Below are positions 57,644 through 64,000 of a stretch of DNA of 64,000 bases, piece by piece. The stretch covers positions 1-64,000 of the forward strand of contig JAFSBV010000003.1 of the NCBI GenBank assembly GCA_017437125.1. The letters run 5' to 3'. The position numbers and the translations under genes were made by a program. This DNA comes from Bacteroidales bacterium (GTDB taxonomy: Bacteria > Bacteroidota > Bacteroidia > Bacteroidales > UBA932). How positions within the stretch are numbered: position 1 is the stretch's first letter; every line of letters starts with the position of its first letter. The notes below the pieces were generated by a model. It was not told the origin of the DNA. It was given only the letters and a program-made list of their open reading frames with translations, and made no database searches.

Positions 57644-57720
57644 TGGTGATTCGGTTGGGATTCGAACCCAAGACCCACAGCTTAGAAGGCTGTTGCTCTA
57701 TCCAACTGAGCTACCGAACC
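57644..57720 (-). tRNA. tRNA-Arg (anticodon TCT)
   Basis: The minus-strand sequence begins GGTTCGGTAGCTCAGTTGG, has the anticodon loop CTTCTAA (anticodon TCT at 57686-57684), the T-loop GGTTCGAATCC and an encoded CCA end; all four arms pair. It is 77 bases. Its 3' end is the integration target of the elements to the left. Confidence 0.95.
57646..57664 (-). other. Attachment site within the tRNA-Arg 3' end (right end of element C)
   Basis: GTGATTCGGTTGGGATTCG, covering the acceptor and T arm. It repeats fully at 4850 and as 13 bp at 13308. Confidence 0.85.
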
Positions 57721-57845
57721 GATCCTTGTTTTCTTGTGGAGGAGCTTTGGGGCTCATTCCAAAAGTGGGTGCAAAGATAGTGATTTTTTTTGGATTTGCA
57801 ATATTTGCGGCCCGGTTTCGTGAACATGGCATAAACCGGCATCAA

Positions 57846-57872
57846 GCCCCGCAGCTTAGAAGGCTGTGGGGC
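57846..57872 (-). repeat. Hairpin copying the tRNA-Arg anticodon arm
   Basis: On the minus strand CACAGCCTTCTAAGCTGC matches the tRNA anticodon arm AACAGCCTTCTAAGCTGT except at its ends, and outer GCCCC/GGGGC bases extend the stem. It lies 126 bases upstream of the tRNA 5' end. It may be a remnant of a duplicated tRNA or a terminator of the gene at 58286. Confidence 0.6.
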
Positions 57873-57881
57873 GGGGGTTCG

Positions 57882-58286
57882 TCAGAGGGGCTTGTCCTTA
57901 TATGACGAGAGGCGTACCATCTCTGTGGCATAGGTGGTGTCGGATTCTTCGTAGTGCCAGATTATCTGGAGCAGGTCGTCGTTGCGGTGGGCTTCTTCGA
58001 TGATGACGTTGCCTTGGGCCAGGGTCAGATGGAGGCCGGTGAAGCTGGCCGTGTGGTCGTGGGCTTCGTATGTGCCGTAGGATCCGGCTGCATTGTCGGC
58101 TTGGGCGGTGATGTTTCCGTTGCAGAGGAATTCTATCGTGAGTTCTTCGAACGGTGCTTCGGATGTTTCCCAGAGGGTGCGGTAGAATTCGTCATCCACG
58201 GGACTTTCGTAAATGCATGATGTGCTGGTGAGGGCAGCTGCCAGGAGGGGAGCCGTGACAATGCTGCAGAATGAAATGGATCTCAT
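57882..58286 (-). CDS. Small putative lipoprotein (134 aa)
   Basis: Signal peptide ISFCSIVTAPLLAAALTSTSC with a Cys near residue 24 that would be lipidated (the box is imperfect). The mature part is beta-rich (ELTIEFLCNGNITAQADNAA, FTGLHLTLAQGNVIIEE). It is probably in the envelope. GC content rises here compared with the elements to the left. No family is recognised. Confidence 0.6.
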   Translation of the reverse strand: MRSISFCSIVTAPLLAAALTSTSCIYESPVDDEFYRTLWETSEAPFEELTIEFLCNGNITAQADNAAGSYGTYEAHDHTASFTGLHLTLAQGNVIIEEAHRNDDLLQIIWHYEESDTTYATEMVRLSSYKDKPL

Positions 58287-58292
58287 AAAAAA

Positions 58293-58317
58293 CAGTCTGT
58301 AAGTTCGTTACAGACTG
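58293..58317 (-). terminator. Terminator after the DUF368 gene
   Basis: CAGTCTGTAA pairs with TTACAGACTG, a five-base loop and a T run on the minus strand just before the lipoprotein start. Confidence 0.8.
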
Positions 58318-58329
58318 CTTTTTCAATCA

Positions 58330-59238
58330 TTATGCCGTTTTTTTCCTGCTGATCGCTTTTCCGGCTATCTCGATTCCGGTGACGAGGAAGAATCCGATCA
58401 GTGCGAATATGATGGCGCTTCCGTAAAGCATGCTGCCGGCTGCGTCTGCCTGTGCGAGGGCTTCGGGGTTGCTCCATGGCCAGACCTTGACGAGTGAGCC
58501 GATTATGAAGCCGGCAAGGACGATCATGGTCTCTTTCTGCCAGCGTGCGAGAAGCCAGTGGAGAAATTTCGAGAATGAGAGGATTCCGACTACGGCTCCG
58601 ATGCCGAATGTGCCGATTATCAGAAGGTTCTGGCCTATATTCACTCCGGAAACAAGATCCGAGATGACTCCCATGATGTACTGGTATTTACCGAGGATCA
58701 GGAGGATGAAGCTGCCTGAGATGCCCGGGAGGATCATCGCGCAGATGGCGATTGCTCCGCTGATGAATATGAACCAGAGACCGTCAGGGGTCTGTGTAGG
58801 GGAGAGTGTGCATATCACGATGCCGAGCAGGATACCGAATACGAGGAAGAGGCCTTCGCGGATCTTCCAGCCTGAAATGCCGCGTATGATGAATATCGAA
58901 GATGCGACGATGAGGCCGAAGAAGAATGCCCACGTCTGGATCGGCTTGTTGGCCAGAAGGTGTTGCATGATGCTTGCAAGGCAAACGACGCTTATGCCGA
59001 TTCCGATGACGAGTGAAAGCAGGAATGATCCGTTGATATGCTTCCAGAATTCCTTGAATCTGCCTTTGAACAGGAGCTTCACCGCTTCTGTGTTGATAGA
59101 GGCGAGCGATCCGACGAATTCGTTATATATTCCCATTATGAAGGCGATCGTGCCTCCTGAGACTCCCGGGATCACATCTGCTGCTCCCATGCATGCGCCT
59201 TTGATGGCCACAGTAATATATTTTATAAGTCCTTTCAT
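58330..59238 (-). CDS. DUF368 family membrane protein (undecaprenyl-phosphate translocase type)
   Basis: 302 aa with about eight membrane helices and the family hallmark MGAADVIPGVSGGTIAFIMG near the N-terminus, mirrored by AMILPGISGSFILLILGKYQ in the second half. DUF368 proteins (PopT-type) return the lipid carrier undecaprenyl phosphate to the cytosolic face for cell-wall and polymer synthesis. The gene overlaps by 4 bases the DUF6913-like gene before it, so the two and probably the kinase form one operon. Confidence 0.88.
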   Translation of the reverse strand: MKGLIKYITVAIKGACMGAADVIPGVSGGTIAFIMGIYNEFVGSLASINTEAVKLLFKGRFKEFWKHINGSFLLSLVIGIGISVVCLASIMQHLLANKPIQTWAFFFGLIVASSIFIIRGISGWKIREGLFLVFGILLGIVICTLSPTQTPDGLWFIFISGAIAICAMILPGISGSFILLILGKYQYIMGVISDLVSGVNIGQNLLIIGTFGIGAVVGILSFSKFLHWLLARWQKETMIVLAGFIIGSLVKVWPWSNPEALAQADAAGSMLYGSAIIFALIGFFLVTGIEIAGKAISRKKTA

Positions 59239-59774
59239 TTTATTTTTGTCAAGAATTCTGTAATTGCAGAAAATATCTGTCGTGAATCAGGCTTGCTTTC
59301 TTCCGCCTGGCTTCCCGAGAATATCATGTCATATGCGTGTCCTTCAAATCCGCATCTTCCTATCTTGAAAGAGGCCTTTGAACATTTGCTCAGAAACTCA
59401 ATAGGGAAACTTCCATTGTCAACCATTGAAATGAACAGGTCGCTCTGATCGGACAGGAGTGGTCCGGCCTTGCTGAAATCCGGGGTTCCAAGCCAGTCCA
59501 GTTCCTTTTTCAGGATTGTGGTGTTGATGCTTGTCAGGAGGAGTTCGTCCTTTCCCAGCTTGCGGAAGTCGAAGAAATAAATGCTCACCTTCAGCCCGTT
59601 TCTTTTTCCCCACGCCATGATTTCGTCCTTGAGAAGGTCGAAGCCAGGTTCCTCGACATCGATCACGACATTCACCGTCGTTATCTTGTCTAAAGGGATG
59701 AAACCTGTAGGCACATTGCTGATGTGCTTCCTTATCTTCCTTTTGCGGAATATGTCCAGTATTGATTCAAACAT
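59235..59774 (-). CDS. DUF6913-like cytosolic protein
   Basis: 179 aa with SILDIFRKRKIRKHISNVPT at the N-terminus and an alpha/beta body (VNVVIDVEEPGFDLLKDEIM, VSIYFFDFRKLGKDELLLTS, FKIGRCGFEGHAYDMIFSG). Proteins of this type are conserved in Bacteroidales and often lie near the PfkB kinase; the role is unknown. It is coupled to DUF368 downstream by ATGA. Confidence 0.65.
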   Translation of the reverse strand: MFESILDIFRKRKIRKHISNVPTGFIPLDKITTVNVVIDVEEPGFDLLKDEIMAWGKRNGLKVSIYFFDFRKLGKDELLLTSINTTILKKELDWLGTPDFSKAGPLLSDQSDLFISMVDNGSFPIEFLSKCSKASFKIGRCGFEGHAYDMIFSGSQAEESKPDSRQIFSAITEFLTKIK

Positions 59775-59777
59775 AGG

Positions 59778-60779
59778 CTATTCTGCCGGCGTATTTGCCG
59801 CTATGAGTTCACGTATCTCCTTTTTCGCAGCCTTCCAGCGCGGGATGTCGATCTTTGTTCCGACCACTTCCACAACCTTCGCTGCGATTATCGAGCCAAC
59901 CTCTCCGCACACCTTCAGCGGCATACCGAGCGAATGTGCATAGAGGAATCCTGCCGCATATGTGTCTCCGGCTCCAGTCGCGTCAACCGGTGATGCCGGC
60001 CATGCCTCGATGAAATGATATTCATCTCCGCTCTTGACCATGGAACCGTCCTTTCCTACCTTTACGACGGCTATGCTGCATGAGCGCGCTATCTCGTCAA
60101 GGGCTTCGCGAGGTTCTTTCTTGGTAAATGCCTTCGCCTCGGTTTCATTTGCAAAGACAATATCGACATAATTCTCCACAAGGTCATGTAGAAATGCATT
60201 GTTTGATTCCACAACATTATATGACGCCATGTCTATCGAAATGATGCATCCGGCTTCCTTCGCGAGCTCTACAGCCCTGCGTATAGTCGCTTGATTCTGA
60301 ACAAGATATCCTTCGATGTGGAAATAGTCATATCCTTTGAAATATTCCGGCTTCAGGTCTTCCGGAACCAGCTCGAGGGCGGCTCCGAGATAGACGGCAA
60401 ATGTCCTTTCTGCATTCGGAGCTGTAATGAACACCATTGCTCTTCCAGAAGAATGAATACCTTTCAGAAGGTTGGATTTTATGCCGTACTGTTCCTGGTC
60501 GCTCTTGAAAAGATGACCGAGGTCATCGTCTCCAACCTTGCCAATGAATCCGGATTCCATTCCGAAGATGGCAGTGCCGGTGATGGTGTTGGCAGCCGAG
60601 CCTCCCGCTACGAGCTGAACGCCCATCGGCTTGAGGGTCTTCCATATCTTGTCACCTGTCTCCATATCGACATGCTGCATGCTACCCTTTGGAAGATGGA
60701 ACTCCTGAAGGAACCTGTCATCGGGCAAGACGGCCAGAATGTCCGTCAAAGCGTTTCCTATGCCTAATATTGACGCCAT
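59778..60779 (-). CDS. PfkB-family carbohydrate/nucleoside kinase
   Basis: 333 aa from the ATG at 60779. The two PfkB signatures are present: LVAGGSAANTITGTAIFGME near the N-terminus and PVDATGAGDTYAAGFLYAHS near the C-terminus, with the catalytic Asp in GAGD. The sequence (MASILGIGNALTDILAVLPD) is of the adenosine kinase/ribokinase-like kind common in Bacteroidales; the exact substrate cannot be read. TAACTTTG on the minus strand (60814-60807) is a likely -7 box. Confidence 0.85.
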   Translation of the reverse strand: MASILGIGNALTDILAVLPDDRFLQEFHLPKGSMQHVDMETGDKIWKTLKPMGVQLVAGGSAANTITGTAIFGMESGFIGKVGDDDLGHLFKSDQEQYGIKSNLLKGIHSSGRAMVFITAPNAERTFAVYLGAALELVPEDLKPEYFKGYDYFHIEGYLVQNQATIRRAVELAKEAGCIISIDMASYNVVESNNAFLHDLVENYVDIVFANETEAKAFTKKEPREALDEIARSCSIAVVKVGKDGSMVKSGDEYHFIEAWPASPVDATGAGDTYAAGFLYAHSLGMPLKVCGEVGSIIAAKVVEVVGTKIDIPRWKAAKKEIRELIAANTPAE

Positions 60780-60827
60780 AATTGTTCTTTTTAGATATAA
60801 ACCGGACAAAGTTAGCAAATAATTGGA

Positions 60828-60835
60828 TAAATTTG
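60828..60835 (+). promoter_or_regulatory. Promoter -7 box of the YbhN-like gene
   Basis: TAAATTTG in the divergent intergenic region, 30 bases before the ATG at 60865. The opposite-strand box TAACTTTG lies 14 bases away, so the two promoters are back to back. Confidence 0.55.
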
Positions 60836-60864
60836 CAGCCTGTCCATCATGGGCATGTGCATAT

Positions 60865-61875
60865 ATGAATAAAAAAGTATCAGATATAATCAAATACCTG
60901 CTGTCAGCCGCACTTGCTGCCGCGCTTCTGTATTTCTCATTCCGTGACGTGGAATGGGCTGATTTCCGTGAGGGACTTCAGTCATGCAGGTGGGAGTTCG
61001 TACTCCTGTCAATGGCTGCCGGATCATTCGCCTTCTGGCTCAGAGGCCTCCGCTGGCGCAAGCTCCTTCTCCCGATAGACGACAGCATATCGAGAACGAC
61101 CACATTCAACGGCATAAACATCGGAAACATATCCAACTTCGTCTTTCCACGTATCGGCGAATTCGTCCGTTGCGGAGTGATCACACGTCGTTCGCAGCCT
61201 GCCGATCCGTCGGATCCGGAACATAAGAAGGCGTCATATGACAAGGTTCTTGGTACGGTCGTGCTCGAACGCAGCTGGGAGCTTCTGGTCATGCTTATCC
61301 TCCTTGCAGTGGTCGTGATTGGCGGCTTCGACCGTTTCGGAGGCTTCTTCGTCGATCAGATATGGACTCCGATGGCTTCGAGACTGGATTTCAACATATG
61401 GTGGATCGCCGCCATCGTCATCCTCCTTGGTGTCGCCGCTCTTTGGGCATTATGGCGTTTCAGAAAGACCAATGCCTTCTGCATGAAGGTGTGGGGCATA
61501 TTCAAAGGCATTCTGCAAGGTTTTGCCAGCTGTGCGAAGATGGACCGCAAGTGGATGTTTTTCGCATATACGGCCTTCATATGGATGACCTACTGGCTTA
61601 TGGCTGCCAGCACTATGTGGGCGGCTCCTTTCCTCGATGATCTTACTCTCATCGACGCTCTTTTCCTCTCGCTCGTCGGCGGACTCGGATTTGCCGTTCC
61701 TGTTCCCGGCGGCATCGGTGCCTTCCATTTCATCATAAGTCTCGCCCTTTCGGGCATATATGGCGTACCTATGGAGATGGGTATCATATATGCGACCCTT
61801 TCCCATACGTCGCAGGCCATCACCCAGATTATTTTCGGATTCGGATCATATGCATATGAGGCCTTGAAGAAATAG
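60865..61875 (+). CDS. YbhN/AglD-type lipid flippase-like membrane protein (LPG synthase TM family)
   Basis: 336 aa from the ATG at 60865; an in-frame TTG at 60823 falls in the promoter. It has seven or eight membrane helices, with the conserved WLRGLRWRKLLLP, NISNFVFPRIGEFVRCGVI and PVPGGIGAFHFI motifs of the lysylphosphatidylglycerol synthetase TM/UPF0104 family. Such proteins move or build lipid-linked molecules. The conserved Arg-rich loop and Pro-Gly-Gly motif are intact. Its specific substrate is unknown. Confidence 0.8.
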   Translation: MNKKVSDIIKYLLSAALAAALLYFSFRDVEWADFREGLQSCRWEFVLLSMAAGSFAFWLRGLRWRKLLLPIDDSISRTTTFNGINIGNISNFVFPRIGEFVRCGVITRRSQPADPSDPEHKKASYDKVLGTVVLERSWELLVMLILLAVVVIGGFDRFGGFFVDQIWTPMASRLDFNIWWIAAIVILLGVAALWALWRFRKTNAFCMKVWGIFKGILQGFASCAKMDRKWMFFAYTAFIWMTYWLMAASTMWAAPFLDDLTLIDALFLSLVGGLGFAVPVPGGIGAFHFIISLALSGIYGVPMEMGIIYATLSHTSQAITQIIFGFGSYAYEALKK

Positions 61876-61916
61876 GTGGCATTCATTTTGTTTCCGGCTT
61901 CATAAAAAGAAGAAAC

Positions 61917-62174
61917 ATGAACTTGAAAATCACTCACCTCAAAGAGCAGAACCGGTTTGAAACCTATGTGGAGGGACATGTGGCCTATGTCGAATATGTT
62001 GTCAGGGACGGTTCTCTTGTCGTTATCCACACATTCGTACCCAGGCCTCTGAAAGGAAGGGGAATCGCTTCGGATCTGGTAAAGCAGGCTTATGATTATG
62101 CTGACCGTGAAGGCCTCGGATGCAAGGCCACATGTTCCTATGCTTTGGCATGGCTTGAAAAACATGGATATTGA
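61917..62174 (+). CDS. Small GNAT (YjdJ-like) N-acetyltransferase-type protein
   Basis: An 85-aa protein with a minimal GNAT core: AYVEYVVRDGSLVVIHTFVP, then PLKGRGIASDLVKQAYDYAD with the acetyl-CoA-binding R/Q-x-x-G-x-G/A pattern, and CSYALAWLEKHG at the end. This is the short GNAT family of YjdJ type. It lies 41 bases after the flippase-like gene. Substrate unknown. Confidence 0.85.
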   Translation: MNLKITHLKEQNRFETYVEGHVAYVEYVVRDGSLVVIHTFVPRPLKGRGIASDLVKQAYDYADREGLGCKATCSYALAWLEKHGY

Positions 62175-62255
62175 TGCCCTTTTTATAAAGTTTGGCACAG
62201 GCTTTGCAAAAGCTTTATCACGGTTAGTTTAGTTGTTAATAATAGGGTTATAGTT

Positions 62256-62291
62256 CAACAGAGGGACATCGAAAACGATGTCCCTCTGTTG
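62256..62291. terminator. Bidirectional terminator between the GNAT and exonuclease III genes
   Basis: A 16-bp perfect stem, CAACAGAGGGACATCG with its complement, around a four-base loop. It serves both convergent genes. Confidence 0.9.
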
Positions 62292-62296
62292 ATTTT

Positions 62297-63073
62297 CTAC
62301 TTTAAGATTAGCTCTACCGGGCAGTGGTCGGATCCGAATATCTCCGTATGTATCCTCGCATCTTCCAGTCTGTCTTTCAGGTTCTCGCTGGCAACGAAAT
62401 AGTCGATACGCCACCCGGCGTTCTTCTGTCGTGCCTGAAAACGGTATGACCACCATGAATATATGTCCGTCTGGTCCGGATGGAAAAATCTGAATGTGTC
62501 GATGAACCCGGCATCAAGCAGGTTTGTGAACTGCGCACGTTCCTGGTCGGTGAATCCGGCGTTCATGCGGTTGGTCTTGGGGTTCTTCAGGTCTATCTCC
62601 TTGTGAGCCACGTTGAGGTCGCCGCATACGATCACGCCCATCTTTTCCCCTTTTGCGTTTGTCTTTGCAGCAAGTCCGGTGAGATAAGCTCTGAAGTCGT
62701 CTTCCCACTTCATCCTGTAGTCAAGCCTCTTGAGACCGTCCTGAGAGTTCGGGGTATATACGCACACAAGATAGAAATCCTCCATCTCAAGTGTGATCAC
62801 GCGTCCCTCATGATCATGCTCATCGATTCCTATTCCATAAGCCACGGACAGCGGTTCATGCTTGGTATATATGGCAGTGCCGGAATATCCCTTCTTCTCG
62901 GCATAGTTCCAGTATGACCTGTAGCCCAGGAACTCCAGATCGATCTGACCCTCCTGCAGCTTGGTCTCCTGCAGGCAGAAGAAATCCGCATCCATCTCCT
63001 CGAAGATATCCGCGAATCCCTTTCCGCACACAGCCCTCAGGCCGTTCACATTCCACGAAATGAATTTATACAT
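62297..63073 (-). CDS. xth: Exodeoxyribonuclease III
   Basis: 258 aa from the ATG at 63073. The family is clear: [33 protein letters not shown] (catalytic Glu), [40 protein letters not shown] and the C-terminal SDHCPV with the catalytic His. It repairs abasic sites and removes 3' blocks. It starts one base after the cysS stop, so the two genes are one transcription unit. Confidence 0.93.
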   Translation of the reverse strand: MYKFISWNVNGLRAVCGKGFADIFEEMDADFFCLQETKLQEGQIDLEFLGYRSYWNYAEKKGYSGTAIYTKHEPLSVAYGIGIDEHDHEGRVITLEMEDFYLVCVYTPNSQDGLKRLDYRMKWEDDFRAYLTGLAAKTNAKGEKMGVIVCGDLNVAHKEIDLKNPKTNRMNAGFTDQERAQFTNLLDAGFIDTFRFFHPDQTDIYSWWSYRFQARQKNAGWRIDYFVASENLKDRLEDARIHTEIFGSDHCPVELILK

Positions 63074-63074
63074 A

Positions 63075-64000
63075 CTATTCCAATGTCCACTCTGTTCCGT
63101 CCTTGGTGTCCTTGATCTGAATGCCGAGGGCCTTGAGATCGTCACGGATCCTGTCGCTGGTAGCCCAGTCCTTTGCTGCTTTTGCCGCCTTGCGCTGTTC
63201 GAGGACCATATTGACGAGTCCGTCGATTGTCTGTACTGCCTTTCCACCTTCGCTTTCCTCGTCACGGAGTCCGAGAACGCCGAATACGATGTTATCGAAA
63301 AGACCTGTAAGTGCTTTGTAGTCAGATGTATCAAGGTTGATCTTCCTATCCTTGGCTGTATTGATTATCCTTACTGCATCGAAAACATGTGAAAGTGCGA
63401 TAGGAGTGTTGAGGTCATCGCAGAGTGCTTCATAAACCTTCTCCACAAGCTCGCGAACCTCTGCGTTTGAAGCGGAGATCTGATCAGGAGCGACAGCAGA
63501 TACGAATTCGCCGTAAGCGAGGGCCGGTGAAGATTCCACTCCTGCTGCGGAAGCAAGGGAACGGAGATCCTTGGCAGCCAGCATTATCCTCTTGAGGCCT
63601 TTCTCTGCTGCCTGAAGAGCTTCGTTGCTGAAGTCCAGAGTGCCGCGATAATGTGCCTGGAGGATGAAGAAGCGTACAGTCATAGGTGTATATGCCTGCT
63701 CGAGCTTCTCATGCTTTCCTGCGAAAAGTTCAGGAAGAGTGATGAAGTTGCCGAGCGACTTGCCCATCTTCTTGCCCTCGATGGTGATCATGTTGTTATG
63801 CATCCAGTATTTCACACCGGAAGTTCCGCGTGAAGCGGTGTTCTGAGCGATCTCGCATTCGTGATGAGGGAAGAGGAGGTCCATTCCGCCTCCGTGGATG
63901 TCGAACTCCTTGCCAAGATACTTCTCGCTCATGGCCGAACATTCGAGATGCCAGCCTGGGAAGCCGTCGCTCCAAGGTGAAGGCCAACGCATGATGTGCT
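63075..64000 (-). CDS. cysS: Cysteinyl-tRNA synthetase, C-terminal part (runs off the right edge)
   Basis: At least 305 residues of the C-terminal part are in the window, with the frame open to base 64000. The zinc-binding and catalytic region shows [20 protein letters not shown] and HHECEIAQN, and the KMSKS-type motif is [10 protein letters not shown] (Gly for Ser). The anticodon-binding helical domain and the C-terminal mini-domain ([18 protein letters not shown]) follow. It charges tRNA-Cys. The xth gene follows one base later. Confidence 0.95.
   Translation of the reverse strand, partial: HIMRWPSPWSDGFPGWHLECSAMSEKYLGKEFDIHGGGMDLLFPHHECEIAQNTASRGTSGVKYWMHNNMITIEGKKMGKSLGNFITLPELFAGKHEKLEQAYTPMTVRFFILQAHYRGTLDFSNEALQAAEKGLKRIMLAAKDLRSLASAAGVESSPALAYGEFVSAVAPDQISASNAEVRELVEKVYEALCDDLNTPIALSHVFDAVRIINTAKDRKINLDTSDYKALTGLFDNIVFGVLGLRDEESEGGKAVQTIDGLVNMVLEQRKAAKAAKDWATSDRIRDDLKALGIQIKDTKDGTEWTLE

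Noticed and set aside
57609-57905. Plus-strand frame covering tRNA-Arg and its upstream region
   Set aside because: It translates the complement of the tRNA; the PQLRRL repeat in it is the anticodon-arm duplication.
58430-59263. Plus-strand frame of 277 codons over the DUF368 gene
   Set aside because: Shadow of a membrane-protein gene: repeats of Met/Pro/Arg and no recognisable domain.
1-64000. CRISPR array
   Set aside because: No regularly spaced repeats were found; the repeats present are palindromic sites or att copies.

Overview
The window comes from a Bacteroidales bacterium. The evidence is the promoter style (TAnnTTTG boxes near -7 with TTG/TTTG about 19-20 bases upstream), the near absence of Shine-Dalgarno sequences, RteC- and IntDOT-like proteins, BACON/BspA-type surface proteins, and core genes typical of the order. 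Genus and species cannot be read from the sequence. Only the right 6 kb (57.6-64.0 kb) is ordinary chromosome: tRNA-Arg(TCT), a small lipoprotein, a DUF368 undecaprenyl-phosphate translocase, a DUF6913-like protein, a PfkB sugar/nucleoside kinase, a YbhN/AglD-type membrane protein, a small GNAT, exonuclease III and the C-terminal part of cysS.

Everything left of the tRNA is a stack of mobile elements inserted one behind another at the 3' end of tRNA-Arg. Copies of the tRNA 3' end (core GTGATTCGGTTGG) lie at 57646, 13308 and 4850, with a degenerate copy at 13112. Each copy is followed, on the tRNA's transcribed strand, by a hairpin/terminator. Element A (left edge to 4850) carries a two-methylase restriction-modification locus, a structured RNA with its own terminator, a PARIS-like AriA/AriB pair and two unknown genes. 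Element B (4850 to about 13.1-13.3 kb) has its own integrase, a membrane-anchored receiver protein paired with a histidine-kinase-type ATPase, a RloA/RloB (AbiL-like) ATPase-TOPRIM pair flanked by 50-bp repeats, a SEC-C/PD-(D/E)XK-type protein and a transposase remnant.

Element C (13308 to 57646, about 44 kb) is a tailed-phage prophage. An IntDOT-like integrase sits beside the left att site. The structural module runs on the minus strand, from terminase (38.4 kb) through portal, protease, HK97 capsid, connectors, tail tube and frameshifted G/GT chaperones to tape measure, tail tip and a BspA-repeat tail protein (14.9 kb). Replication genes (DnaC-like loader, DnaD-like protein), an HNH protein, a second tyrosine recombinase and a YhcG nuclease lie at 38.5-43.7 kb. 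A frameshifted rteC-like gene and palindromic operators mark the control region. Lysis candidates are a u-spanin-like lipoprotein, a TM/coiled-coil protein and a lysozyme-like protein. Two outward-facing cargo genes have promoters with 8- and 10-base G runs in the spacer, suggesting phase variation.

The right 12 kb of element C, between the early genes and the tRNA, is an AT-rich operon for DNA phosphorothioation. It contains dndC-dndD-dndE followed by an unusual restriction/sensing module: an 870-aa protein joining helix-hairpin-helix, sigma-region-4-like, HARE-HTH and helicase-associated segments; a PLD-nuclease/helicase; a zinc-hook SMC-like ATPase; two small proteins; and a protein resembling sulfur-binding domains. 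No dndB or dndFGH is visible. Arm-type repeats (GTGTAACC) at both ends of element C support the view that the Dnd locus travels with the prophage. This non-standard Dnd module is the best candidate for an under-described system here. Other candidates are the receiver/ATPase pair, the paired promoter-terminator units at 27.2-27.5 kb with start-codon complementarity, and the structured RNA at 1.24-1.39 kb.
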